Position numbers and translations under genes: made by a program
Notes under the pieces: model-generated
Database searches by the model: none
Told to the model about the DNA's origin: nothing
Seen by the model: only the letters and a program-made list of their open reading frames with translations
NCBI GenBank assembly: GCA_963681505.1
Contig: OY811986.1
Coordinates: 3,685,922-3,749,921, forward strand
Source of the DNA: Eunapius fragilis
Taxonomy: Eukaryota > Porifera > Demospongiae > Spongillida > Spongillidae
Length of the DNA: 64,000 nt
Direction of reading: 5' to 3'
Shown: piece after piece, positions 10,781 through 21,428 of the stretch
Layout: the number at the start of each line of letters is the position of its first letter
Position numbering within the stretch: position 1 is the stretch's first letter

Positions 10781-10985
10781 ACCAGAAGGCAAGCTAATAT
10801 CCAAACGGAATGTAATTATGACACCATTTGTTTACCTTATCACATGACTGTGGGTGTGTCACATGACTGCCCGCATCTGATTGGTAGCGACAGAATTCTG
10901 TCGCTAATGCCACGAAATTCAACCTATTTTCGCCAGACGTATTGTTTTTATATACGTCTGGGTACGAGACTATAATTGCCCGCGT

Positions 10986-11256
10986 CTCTATAGAGCTCTT
11001 CCATGGTCACATGACGCGTGGGCTTTAATTGCTTTATTGTACGCCATATTGGTGCTCGGAAATATAGTACGTATAACTCGCGCTCCGAGGGCACAAGTAA
11101 AAATCATATTTTTACAAATGTTAGTCATGTGTTAGACCACAATAATATATATTTAAACGACACTCTGAAGTAAACCCATACTTCTCCGAGCACCAATGTG
11201 GCTGACTAATTAGAAGATGAATGCTATTAAGTCACGCGATGAAAGAGCTCTATATA
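10986..11256. mobile_element. small foldback element beside the RecQ element
   Basis: Terminal inverted repeats of about 70 bp, imperfect. The left end is TATAGAGCTCTTCCATGG ... CCATATTGGTGCTCGGA and the right end TCCGAGCACCAATGTGG ... AAAGAGCTCTATATA. It has no ORF. It starts five bases after the RecQ element's right target duplication. Confidence 0.7.
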
Positions 11257-11410
11257 CTGTTGGTCTTCTTCCTTTATTGTTAGACAGGTGGCCTCCCTGT
11301 ACTGCTGGTCTTCTCCCTATAATGTTCGCCTTGTATTTATACTGTTGGCCTTCTCCCTATTCTGTTGGCCTTGTTGAGTGTGGATATGGTATACTGTTGG
11401 CTTTCTCCCT
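11257..11410. repeat. degenerate short-period repeat, right part
   Basis: Five to seven loose ~21-23 bp units built on TACTGTTGGCCTTCTCCCTAT. Same family as 9935-10048, so the RecQ element and the small foldback together split one array. Confidence 0.7.
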
Positions 11411-11544
11411 GGGTTATTCAAATTAGGGACAAAGGGTGGATAGGGGGTGGGAGTGGTAAATTCCTGCCCTGTCCAATACCATACACTGTATATGGACTAC
11501 AACTGTTTACAGTGTACATGTTCCGTACCGATGATCAATTTGTC

Positions 11545-11880
11545 CCGTTGTTTAACGGGACGCCGGTTGATCAACCGGGCACCCGGTTTTTCAACTGGGT
11601 ACCCGGTTGCGTTATAACTATCCGGTTGTCTAACGGGACAATATAGTTTACCCGGTTGTTCAACGGGACTTACCCGGTTGTTCAACGGGACTTATCCGGT
11701 TGTTCAATGGGTTATCCAGTTATCTAATGGTACTTGCCCGACTGTTGAACGGGACTAACCCGATTGTTCAATGGGTTATCCGTATAACAGTATCAGCTGT
11801 ACCCGCTTGTTTGAACGCGTCGACTTACCCGGCTGTTCAACAGGACTTATACCTGGTTAAGTTGTTCAACGGGTGACTAA
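11545..11880. repeat. hairpin array, left end of the Ginger-like element
   Basis: About 12-14 tandem units with a ~22 bp period, consensus ACCCGGTTGTTCAACGGGACTT. Each unit is a small inverted repeat (CCGGTT/AACCGG or CCCGTTG/CAACGGG). A matching array with a 20 bp period lies at 15508-15632 beyond the far end of the transposase gene. It could be a terminal inverted repeat grown by tandem duplication, or the preferred CCGG-type target. Confidence 0.8.
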
Positions 11881-12020
11881 ATATTTTGCATATTGAGGCG
11901 ACCATATGGAAACAAAAACGACACCCCCTCACTACCCTGTCCATGAGTTATAATTCATGAGTGTCAATGCATCACTGAAACAAATCCAACGCTATGAATG
12001 CTATCATGGTATATCCTAAC

Positions 12021-12943
12021 CTAACAAATACCAGCACACGACTGACAGTTCCAGACAAGTTTTTTGTTATGAATGAATTTTGAGGGAACAGACACACAGG
12101 ACTTATGAAACCATTCTTTACAGGAGAAACATTGTATCATGGTGCCTTCAGCGATGAGATGGCAAATACAATAAATAGAAATGGTTTCTGTGGTGTGTTG
12201 CTGTGGGTTTCGGTGACCATGGGTTGGGAACAATGAGATGTGTCCAATTTCAAAGCAGTTGATAACGTGCTGCCTCATTTTTTCCTGATCAAAATATATC
12301 ATGGCAGGATCTTGACCAAAAGTTATTGCAGTTGCAAATGCTATTGAGAACAAGCCGCAATCACTTGTGTTAGCTTGTTTTTGGACATCAATGTAATGGA
12401 TTACAATATCAGGCTGACAAGACTGCAAAATATCTGCCACTAACTTTTGCTCATGATGAGGCAGTTGCCCATGGTTGCTATCATACACTTTGACAGTAGA
12501 TGGTGGTACACCAATGGTAGATATTGTTATCCAATGATTGTTGTTAATGTTCAATATCTGAATAAAGGGTGTTCTTTTAGGCTCCATTTGAAACTTAAAA
12601 GACAGAATAGTAGACTGAAATCCATCAATAGATGGGTTTTGTTTCTTTAACAAGTACTGTGCTGCATTAATTAAGTCATCATCTAGCCACTGATTAGGAG
12701 ACTTCAGCACGTCTTTGTGCGATTGTGTTAAAAGAATTCCACAAATAGAAGTCCATGGTTTCACTACTTCCTTTGCTGGACTTGCATCTGATGCAACATC
12801 AATTTGTTTGGTTGACAGCAACATAGCGGTATCTTTGCAATTTGTGCATGTATGACCCGGATGGCACAATTATAGACACATCCTATTTCCTGATCTGCAA
12901 GAGCATTTTTTCTTACTGTGACACCCACTTCTACACCTACAAC
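12021..12943 (-). CDS. Ginger transposase last exon: Ulp1 protease and PHD finger
   Basis: It begins at a good acceptor (12944-12945) with CRCRSGCHSKKKCSCRSGN and CHPGHTCTNC, continuing the Cys-rich linker of the upstream exon. Then comes a Ulp1/SENP-type cysteine protease: QWLDDDLINAAQ, the catalytic His in NNNHWITIS, the Asp in VYDSNHG and the Cys in TSDCGLFSIAFA. The C-terminus is a PHD-like zinc finger (CICHLIAEG...CFSCKEWFHKSC...WNCQSC). Ulp1 domains cleave ubiquitin-like proteins such as SUMO; in Ginger1 the role is not established. One in-frame stop lies near the exon start. All three catalytic residues and the zinc ligands are present. Confidence 0.85.
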
Positions 12944-13148
12944 CTATACATGTAAATGTACAGATTAGATGAATTTTCAAATACAATGTAAGTACTAAAA
13001 CTGACACTAATATTCGTATTTGTTTATAACATACATCAAGTGAGAAATATTAAACTGAGACAATAAATGAAAATTAACCTAAACATAGTACTGAGTTATA
13101 TTGAATATTCCCAACACAGGCCCCATGCACTATGTAATGCCATCTCAC

Positions 13149-15456
13149 CTTTTTCTATTTCAGATATTTCTTCAGGTGGACCTCTATTCTTGCAGGGGTT
13201 GCCCTTGTGACAGTGATTGCTGCATTATATTTTGTTTTTCCTACAAGAGCATCTAAAGTTATCACATTTTTCCGCCTTGCAATTACATTTATTGTCTGTA
13301 AACGAATTCCAAGGTGCCTGATTTTTTGCAGCTTCTTTCAAACTTATTTGAGGTTCATTTTCCCATCCATCCAATGGTATGTCATACTGACCTTTATAAG
13401 GCTCTAAATCGCCAGCCTGATAACATCTCTGAATTACTCCAGATTTACAACAGAGACGATGTAATGCTTGTGCTTTCCCAACTACCTCGACAACGGTACA
13501 TGGTAGTCGCAATAGGTCTGTGCAACTCCGATCAATGCGCGGTATCCGAACACTGACATGCTTTCCAACTCTAAACTCACAAACTGTTTGCATCTTCGAA
13601 AACTTATCTTGCATCTTTAAAGCAGTTTTCAAATAGTTTATGTCTGCTTTCTCTCGTACGAGTCTGTGCTTCTCAATTGTTACGAGTTGTTTTTGTCTGC
13701 CTACAAATTGATCTTCAGTTTTTGCTTCAGAGTCCAAAATGAGAAGTGTTTTGTCCTCTTCTGTTTCAGACTCAGAGTTGCTACATCTACTCACACTGTC
13801 ACATAGTTTTGAATTAGTGTTACTATCATTGCTGGTCACATCCTGAGGATTGTTAAAGATAGTATGGGAACAGGAACTGTGTAGGATGGCATCACTCAAA
13901 GTAGGTGAACTGTCAAACATGCTTTCTTTGACAGATGGGGGACTGTGATGGATATTATCAAGGACAGTTGGAGCACTGTCATGGATGCTATCATGGATGG
14001 ATGGGGAGGTGTGTTGGACAGTATCAAGGACTGTTGGGGAACTGTCATGGGTGCTATCAAGGGAGCTGTGTTGGATAGTAGTTGCAGAATTGTGTTGGGG
14101 AGTCAGTTCAACAGTAGTACGATCCACATCAGATGTGTCCTGGGCACTCTCCATCTCACCAGTTAATACAAGATCCTCTTCATTGATGAGTCCCTTAAGT
14201 CTTGCATCTGGTACCACAACTGATCTTGGTGGTTGCCCAAACACAAGTTCAAATGGAGTGTGCTTTGTGGAGCTATGCACTTGAGTATTGATTGTATCTA
14301 CATAATCATAATTATAACTATACACACTGCATAATGCATCAACATGCTTATATACATTTGCAAGGCAGAATTTACAGACAATATGTGGTAGCCAGTGAGT
14401 CCAGGGAGGAGAATTAGATGCTGACTCTGCAATTCTGGAACTCATCATTCGTTCCAGTGTATAGTGAGCTTGTTCCACCAGGCCTTGCGACTGAGGATGT
14501 CGCGGCCGACCACTCACTAGCTGTACAGCTCCTGGCCAAGTGGCTAGAACGTCCTCAATCAAATGATTCACAAATTCTCTCCCATTGTCACTATGCAGGA
14601 TAGTAGGGAGACCAAATATAGGGAAAACCCACTCAAGAGCATTTGTCACTTCTTTGGCAGTCTTCTGGGGTAGTGGATATGCTAAATTGAACTTTGACCA
14701 ATGGTCAACAATATGCAAGATCCACTTATTACCATCGTGAGGCAAGTGCCTCATGTCAATCAGATCAATCTGTAAAGTGGATAATAAAAATTTTTGTGCA
14801 GAAAAATATACTGACCTGTACACGTGAAAAGAATCCATTTTCCACTATAGGCCTCAGTGGGGGTTTGGTTTTTTGAGGCACGCGAAGACTGCAAGTTTCA
14901 CAGAGCTTAATGAAATGCTCTACCACACTTCTAGGAACATGCGAGTACAAAGATTGACCCTAGAAATCACCTGCATGCATGTAAGCATAAGGAACATTAA
15001 AAACGTGCAAACCTTGGCAAATGTCTTTTTTGAGCCTGCATGTAGACAGTCTTTTGAGTGAACCTGCTCCAATATGCTGTAAAACTCTTCAACTGTTGCA
15101 ACTCTGCGAGAAGTTTTCATCATAGTGCGATCATTTAAATTCTGTATAGCGAGGTGTAAATATCTGACTTCATGCGACGCCGTATACGTTGAATGAAATC
15201 TTACCTGCTTTTCTTCCTTCAAAGAGACAACTAGTACATCACGAATGCCTGCTGATGGCATACCCAGTAGAACAAAGCCACCCTTTTTGACGAAATGTCG
15301 AAATGAGGCATCTGGATCTTGTTTTCCTTTCAAGTGATCGACGATTCGTTTGGCAAAGTCCTGCCGTATCACAGCACTCCTGGAACGCTTCCCTCCAATA
15401 GGAAACAAGGAATCGACATACTCTCCAAAGATCTTGCAGCTGGCACTCTTATCCAT
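13149..15456 (-). CDS. Ginger transposase exons 1-3: H2C2 zinc finger, DDE integrase
   Basis: Three exons by splice signals: 15456-15013 (ATG at 15456, MDKSASCKIF), 14960-14816 and 14769-13149. The H2C2 finger spans exons 1 and 2 (VHSKDCLHAGSKKT ... LCETCS). The DDE core follows: Asp in DLIDMRH, Asp in LHSDNGREF, Glu in SQGLVEQAH, and then TPFELVFGQPP. After this are Ser/Thr/Asp repeats (HSSPTVLD-like), a basic region and a Cys cluster (CNCKAEKCDNFRCSC) leading into the next exon. It matches KRBA2/SCAND3-like integrases derived from Ginger. One in-frame stop lies at the start of the Cys linker; otherwise the frame is open across all junctions. Confidence 0.85.
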
Positions 15457-15507
15457 GATCGGCGTGTTCACACTTTATTGAGCATGCGCAATACTTTTTA
15501 AAATTAA

Positions 15508-15632
15508 ATCCGGTTGATCAACCGGTCGTCCGGTTAATCAACCGGATACCCGGTTAATCAACCGGATACCCGGTTAATCAACCGGATACCCGGTTGATTA
15601 ACCGGACGACCGGTTGATCAACCGGATAATTG
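15508..15632. repeat. hairpin array, right end of the Ginger-like element
   Basis: Six units of a ~20 bp period, CCGGTTAATCAACCGGATAC and variants (CCGGTTGATCAACCGG). Each unit is a 16-bp palindrome. It starts about 50 bp upstream of the transposase ATG, so it may also cover the promoter. Confidence 0.85.
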
Positions 15633-15999
15633 TATTGCATCCGGACAGAACATACATACTGGTACAGGCCTGCACATCAGGTGGGTGTGACCAAAGCAAC
15701 TCATGCAGCTTGAAGACATTACAAGCCATGCCCACATCCCAGGCTGCTCCCAATGTTACTGCTCTGAAGGCTGTGACTGCACTGTCCTATCCAAACAGCC
15801 TGCTGATTCAGTATGATGTGGGGGATGGGGGGGGGGCACTTTTCTTGGGGAAACCCCACCCTTTGGAAGTGATTATTATATATATACCCCACCCATTTAT
15901 TGTGACCACCACTTGTATTTGTAGCCCCGCACACACCGCATGCTGTGTAGGTACATGTAGGTGTCACACCCCCAGTATTGCAATGAAAATCAACGTGAG

Positions 16000-16040
<41 letters not shown>

Positions 16041-16974
16041 AATGTATTCATGCATACTCACATTCACACATGAATCACTTGCACACATACTCCCATACAT
16101 GTACATGTACATGCACACTGTCATGTGTGTGTGTGTGTATTTGTGTATAGTTGTCACATCTTGGTCCCTTTCACAGCACCATTGGGGGTTCCAAGCCCTC
16201 AGCTTCTGGCACTCTCCTCTTCCTCTGTCAATGTGATGTAGTTTAATCCCTCAGTTCCCATCACAGCCGACAATGTGTAAGCTGTTTCCGTACTGGGGGA
16301 CGTCCTTCTCACAACCTCCAGTGTCCCGTGGTACATAACCTGCAGCCGTCAACGCAGTACAGCTTTGTGGAAGCGGCATGCACCACAGCTGGATGTCAGA
16401 CTGGCGGTGTTGCCAATGTTACAACACTGGATAGTGGTACGTATACGTTGTGTATATGGACCGTGTGTGTGTGTGTATGTGTATGGGTGTGTGTGTGTGT
16501 CGTGTGTGTGTTGTGTGTGTGTGTGTTGTGTGTGTGTGTGTATGTTGTGTGTGTTGTATGTGTGTATGTGTGTTGTGTGTGTGCGTGCATACGTGTGTGT
16601 CTGTGCATGTATGATTTGGTGTTGTGGGTACATGTTTTATGGCCTTCTCTTCTTGCCTTGTGTAAAGAAAATGGCAGTCAGCATTCAGTTTACAAGTACA
16701 CTTAGCAAACACAAGCAGCATTTGCATGCATGTGCACATGATGTGTGTGCGGTTATGTGTTATGTGTTCAATTATATTCAACAAAGCCCCAAGTGGTCAT
16801 TGACAACCACTTTGTATCTTTCTCACACCCTTAGCACTGTGGGCCAAGCTCCCCCCCTCATCCTCAATACCACTTCCTCTTCCATGTCCCTCCAATGGAA
16901 TGCTCCCCTCATCACTGCCTGCATCACTGCCTACACCTTGCACCATCAAGTCCCCAGCCTTAAGTCCCAGTCAG

Positions 16975-17559
16975 AGATGTGGGCACCTCCTTCGACGGTA
17001 CAGGCTTGGCTATATTCAACGGACACATGTTCCTTTGTGGTATTATTAACCAGGCCACAGCCCAGTTCCATACCTACAACCCCAGCGGTATTCTCTTTTA
17101 CCAGATCAGCAATGTAATGACTGACTTCCTGGGGGTGAAGCCTCATGGCGGGTTAGTATTTGATGTCGGCTCTGGACCAGCTGTCGTTGGATCCAACAGT
17201 ACCAGAACCTTCAACGATGGTCAGTGGCACACTGTGAGCTTCAGAACTCATAGGTCACGTTGAGCTTGTACGTCGGTGCGAGTGTGGTGCAGTCCCCTTC
17301 TGTGGGCAGTAACCTCTGTGATGGCCAGGGGCACGTGGTGCTGTTTGAGCAGGCCTTTAATACCTTCTACGTCACCATGGGTACAGTGCACACGGCGACC
17401 ATCACTGCCATGATTGTCCCACTGCTGACCACGAAAGTCTACTTTGAGGGATTTCCCATCACGTCGAGCAGATATGGCATTGCAACCCCTTACAGCATGT
17501 GTCCTGAATGGTATCTCAGTCCAAGTGGAGGTGGCTGCCTCACAGTTTGTGAGGTTTGA
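16975..17559 (+). pseudogene. laminin G-like domain within the usherin-like gene
   Basis: The reading GTSFDGTGLAIFNG, SGILFYQISN, GGLVFDVGSGPAVV and FNDGQWHTVSF follows the laminin G pattern (strand-forming FDG start, 'L.FDaGSGP', 'fNDGQWH'). It continues after one frame change as SLYVGASVV ... KVYFEGFP, the end of a laminin G fold. In usherin, laminin G domains lie between FN3 blocks, as here. Confidence 0.7.
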
Positions 17560-18971
17560 AGTGTGTTCTTGGGACCCTGTGCAGCCGTCAAGTGCCTGCG
17601 ACTAGTGCTGTAACCATGACAATAGTGTAGCTGTATACACAATCCAATGTGTGTGTGTGTACATACATGTATGTGTGGTGTGGTAATCGGTAATCATTGA
17701 CTTTGGCCATCCATCCCACCACCAGAGTACTTGTACAGTGTTACTTCACTGAACTCTGCAGGCTCTGCTGACAGCTCATGGTCTCTGACCCAGGAGGGAG
17801 GTACATGGGAGGAGGGTGTTGTGGGAGGAGGGTTTTGGGGGGATGGTGTTATAGACAACACTTCAGAATCAACAAACATTTTCGGATCTGACTTTTGGGG
17901 ATTATTTTCTCCTCTGCCCTCTCTCTCCAATCTCCTCTTTCTCCTATCGCAACTCAATGTACATGTACATGCGTACCTCTCCCTCCTCTCCCTTAGCTCC
18001 CTCTGATGTGTCGTCTCCACTTGTGGTCATGGCAACCAATTCCTCCATCACAGTCACGAGGGGGCCTCAGCGCGCCTGCTGGGGGTCCCCAGACCATGAT
18101 CTTCAACGTGCAGGCACCACAGATGACACTTCAGACTGTAGTGACAGGTTTGCAACCAGTAACCACATATTTGGTCTACATGTACATATATATACATGTA
18201 GCGGCGTCTACTGTTGGTGGTCAAGGGGTGGGGCCGCCATTAGCACATTGGAGTTTGGTAAGCAAGAGATAGATGGTCATCCTCCCTCCCTCACCTCAAA
18301 ACTACCACACCCATTTGCAATTAACATACACACACAGTTCCAATTGGAGTGCAGTCTCCAGTGGTTGTTTCAAAGGCACACACAACCTTCACTTGGAATG
18401 GCTTCCACCTGCCCAACCCAATGGAGTAATAACCCTTTATAACCTCTATGTGTGCGGCGTGCCGAGCTTCTTCAGTTTGAACACCTCAGGCCACAGTGGT
18501 ATTCAGTGGAGCCAACCTTCAGGCTACAGTCACGAGCCTCTCCCCTGCCACCCTCTACTTCTTCAGTCTGGTGGCTTACAACGCTGGCGGCTCCACCAAG
18601 AGCAATGCAAGCAGTGTGGCCACCATTGAGAGCAGTTCCGATGGGGTGCCTTTCCCCAACGTCACCATCATCAAGATAACAGCACTCGCCATTGTTTGGT
18701 CCACTCCACTTGTGCCTAATGGCATCGTGATTGGCTACGTTGTACTGCAGGCAAACATTCCTAGTGGCTTCTTCTACTTGTACACAGATCTCCAGCCCTT
18801 CACCACGTACTCCTGCAGCATCCTGGCCTGCACCGTAAGAGGCTGTGGGTCCAGCACCCCGACCCTTGCCATAACTGCCGAAACCCTCCCCCCAAGTGGG
18901 CTACATGTACATGTGGCGTAGTCAGTTACATCGTATACGTGAATATCGCAACAGGAGAAGCAGGCATTTTG

Positions 18972-19030
<59 letters not shown>

Positions 19031-19559
19031 TTGTGTGTGTGCGTGTGTATGTGTGTGTCACTGACTGTGTATACATGTATGTGTGATGTCATTGTGTTCA
19101 ATCTCATTATGTGATGTCATCCTCTTCCCCCTCCTTCCCCCAGCACTGGATGGATTTGATGCTGTGTCGGTGCAGAATGTGGGTTCCACCTACATCATTG
19201 TGTCTTGGGACTTGCCAACTCACAGTAATGGCATCCTCATCAACTTCAGTATGGTGCTCTGGCGGGTGTCCTGCCTCTTACTGTGATCAGCTACAACACC
19301 ACCGGCCTCCTCCCCTTCACCTTGTACATGTATGTCTTCTCTGCAGCAAATAACAGTGTGCTCAGTACGTTATCTGTTGGACAGGTCCTCCAGTCACGGC
19401 TACAGGCACTGCACTCCTGTTGGAACGTGGTGTTGGGCGTCATCAGTGCTGCAGCCAGCCTGCCCAGGTACATTGTGTACACTTCAATCACTTAGTGTTC
19501 CATCTTTCTTTGCTCTTATCCCTCTCTCCTCCTTCCTTTCTTTCTCTCCTGTCTCACCT

Positions 19560-20490
19560 ACTCCCTCCCTCCCTCCCCCCTCACTTCCTCCCACTCCCCC
19601 TCCCTCCCTCCCCCACTCCCCCTCCCTCCCCCCACTCCCCCTCCCTCCCCCCACTCCCCCTCCCTCCCCCACTCCCCCTCCCTCCCCCCACTCCCCCTCC
19701 CTCCCCCACCCCCTCCCTCCCCCCCTCCCTCCCCCACTCCCCCTCCCTCCCCCCACTCCCCCTCCCTCCCCCCACTCCCCCTCCCTCCCCCCACTCCCCC
19801 TCCCTCCCCCCACTCCCCCTCCCTCCCCCCACTCCCCCTCCCTCCCCCCACTCCCCCTCCCTCCCCCCACTCCCCCTCCCTCCCCCCACTCCCCCTCCCT
19901 CCCCCCACTCCCCCTCCCTCCCCCCACTCCCCCTCCCTCCCCCCACTCCCCCTCCCTCCCCCCACTCCCCCTCCCTCCCCCCACTCCCCCTCCCTCCCCC
20001 CACTCCCCCTCCCTCCCCCCACTCCCCCTCCCTCCCCCCACTCCCCTCCCTCCCCCCACTCCCCCTCCCTCCCCCCACTCCCCCTCCCTCCCCCCACTCC
20101 CCCTCCCTCCCCCCACTCCCCCTCCCTCCCCCCACTCCCCCTCCCTCCCCCCACTCCCCTCCCTCCCCCCACTCCCCCTCCCTCCCCCCACTCCCCCTCC
20201 CTCCCCCCACTCCCCCTCCCTCCCCCCACTCCCCCTCCCTCCCCCCACTCCCCCTCCCTCCCCCCACTCCCCCTCCCTCCCCCCACTCCCCCTCCCTCCC
20301 CCCACTCCCCCTCCCTCCCCCCACTCCCCCTCCCTCCCCCCACTCCCCTCCCTCCCCCCACTCCCCCTCCCTCCCCCCACTCCCCCTCCCTCCCCCCACT
20401 CCCCCTCCCTCCCCCCACTCCCCCTCCCTCCCCCCACTCCCCCTCCCTCCCCCCACTCCCCCTCCCTCCCCCTCCCTCCACTCCCCCTCC
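19560..20490. repeat. ~19-bp C/T minisatellite, ~48 copies
   Basis: Tandem unit CCCCACTCCCCCTCCCTCC; the complement, GGAGGGAGGGGGAGTGGGG, has G runs able to form G-quadruplexes. Variant 18-bp units at about 20040, 20155 and 20343 hint at higher-order duplication. Very long Pro/Leu/Ser and Gly/Glu/Trp ORFs here are artefacts of a period that is not a multiple of three. It lies between usherin-like exons. Confidence 0.95.
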
Positions 20491-20895
20491 CTGTCCTCCT
20501 GTAGTCATGTACATGTACACTAGCAGGGCATCTCTGGCAAAATTACACATACCATTTATCCTCCCTCCCTCTTACCTCCCTTCACCTTCACCTCCTCACT
20601 TTCCCTTGCTCCTCCAGTACATTGTGATTCCAACTTTCTCAGCATGAGGAGGACAGCCCTCCTGGTGGACCCCCTGATCCTGAGTCGGACACTGATGACA
20701 TTGTCATCAGCATATTTATTAATAAGATCATTAACCCTGAAAAGTCCTTTAGCTCCTTGGTGAGTACTCCACTCAATATGCCTAGACCTTATACGGTCAT
20801 ACCTTGGCACTCTTCCCCAGGACCCCATGTGCATCCTTCTCCTACAACTCCCTCTCTGCTAGTGGAGCAACATTCCTGCATGACTCCATCAAGTC

Positions 20896-21428
20896 AGTAC
20901 AGATACAGATGTGTAGTGTAGCCATGTACTATTAGCGTTGATACGGCATACTGTTGGCCTTCCTATTGGCCTTCTCCCTATATGTTGCCTGACTGCTACC
21001 ACAAAACCCACAAGGGCAGTCCAAGCTGTGCACAACCATTGTCCTGGCTAAAATGAATACAATCAAAGCATCTTGTGAGCTGTATACACTAGCTTTCACG
21101 TGATTGGCAGATAGTGTGGCGATATGTGTACACGGCCAGTTTTTTGACAACGAATCAGAGCTGTTAACGCTTGCGTAACGTCTCTATTAGCACGCGGGCG
21201 AATCAGATCCTTTTGACAGCGCGGTGATACGCTTCTTAAATTATCTCGGGTGAATCATTATCAACCGCACCTGATTCATGTCCGTATAGCTGATGAATCA
21301 TCAACGAAGTTCAAAGTATACCGTATCCCTTATTGAGCGCATTCATATGTTTTTATATTTTTCGCTTTTATGTCAAAACATCATTTGCAATTCAGTAAAC
21401 ATTATAACAAAACATAGTATTACTCCAG
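20896..21428. other. no gene recognised
   Basis: One unit of the CTGTTGGCCTTC repeat lies at about 20950. A 72-residue minus-strand ORF at 20932-21150 has no recognisable domain. Confidence 0.45.

Larger units (their letters stand above)
10058..10972. mobile_element. TIR element carrying a RecQ helicase fragment
   Basis: The left end TAGTCTCGTACCCAGACG is repeated inverted at the right end (CGTCTGGGTACGAGACTA). Further inside, CGTCTGGCGAAAATAGGT and ACCTATTTTCGCCAGACG are also inverted. A perfect 9-bp direct repeat, TAATTGCCC, flanks the element (10049-10057 and 10973-10981) and is best read as a target-site duplication. Inside lies a truncated RecQ-like reading frame on the minus strand, itself split by a 237-bp insertion. 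Nine-bp duplications are typical of Mutator-like elements, but the termini alone do not fix the superfamily. It lacks a visible transposase, so it is a non-autonomous or deletion derivative. Confidence 0.85.
11545..15632 (-). mobile_element. Ginger1-like DNA transposon
   Basis: One minus-strand transposase gene (integrase core, then Cys-rich linker, Ulp1 protease and PHD finger) lies between two arrays of CCGG-based hairpins. Ginger1 elements are cut-and-paste transposons with a gypsy-type integrase, a C-terminal Ulp1 or OTU protease, TIRs of 40-270 bp and CCGG/CCGT target preference; all of these fit what is seen. Exact termini and target duplication could not be fixed inside the arrays. Gene order, splice sites and most of the frame are preserved, so this is a young or only lightly damaged copy. 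Confidence 0.75.
15641..20895 (+). pseudogene. usherin-like gene fragment (FN3 and laminin G exons)
   Basis: Exons read along the plus strand: FN3 pieces at 15641-15815, 16175-16437, 16841-16975, 17725-17800, 18001-18270, 18365-18900 and 19142-19480, with a laminin G region at 16975-17559. Usherin-type FN3 modules are marked by 'ACT..GC' before the last strand: VQACTSGGC, AACTTAGC and LACTVRGC are all present, as are PNGIVIGY and LQPFTTYSCSI. Introns are short and filled with GT arrays; many junctions have good signals (CCCCCAG before 19142, GTACGT after 16437). Further likely exons with sound splice sites are 20641-20760 (acidic, HEEDSPPGGPPDPESDTDD) and 20822-20895. Usherin is a large membrane-anchored matrix protein. 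At least four frame changes and two stops argue for a pseudogene, although base-calling errors could explain some. Confidence 0.65.

Noticed and set aside
11545-11880. CRISPR-like array of short palindromic repeats
   Set aside because: The units are contiguous with no unique spacers, sit at the end of a eukaryotic transposon, and vary like a degenerating tandem repeat.
16349-16784. Thr/His-rich minus-strand ORFs within the usherin-like gene
   Set aside because: Complement of the GT-rich intron; no domain.
19332-20550. ORFs of 290-390 residues rich in Pro/Leu/Ser or Gly/Glu/Trp on both strands
   Set aside because: They are translations of the 19-bp minisatellite in all frames and have no codon structure of their own.
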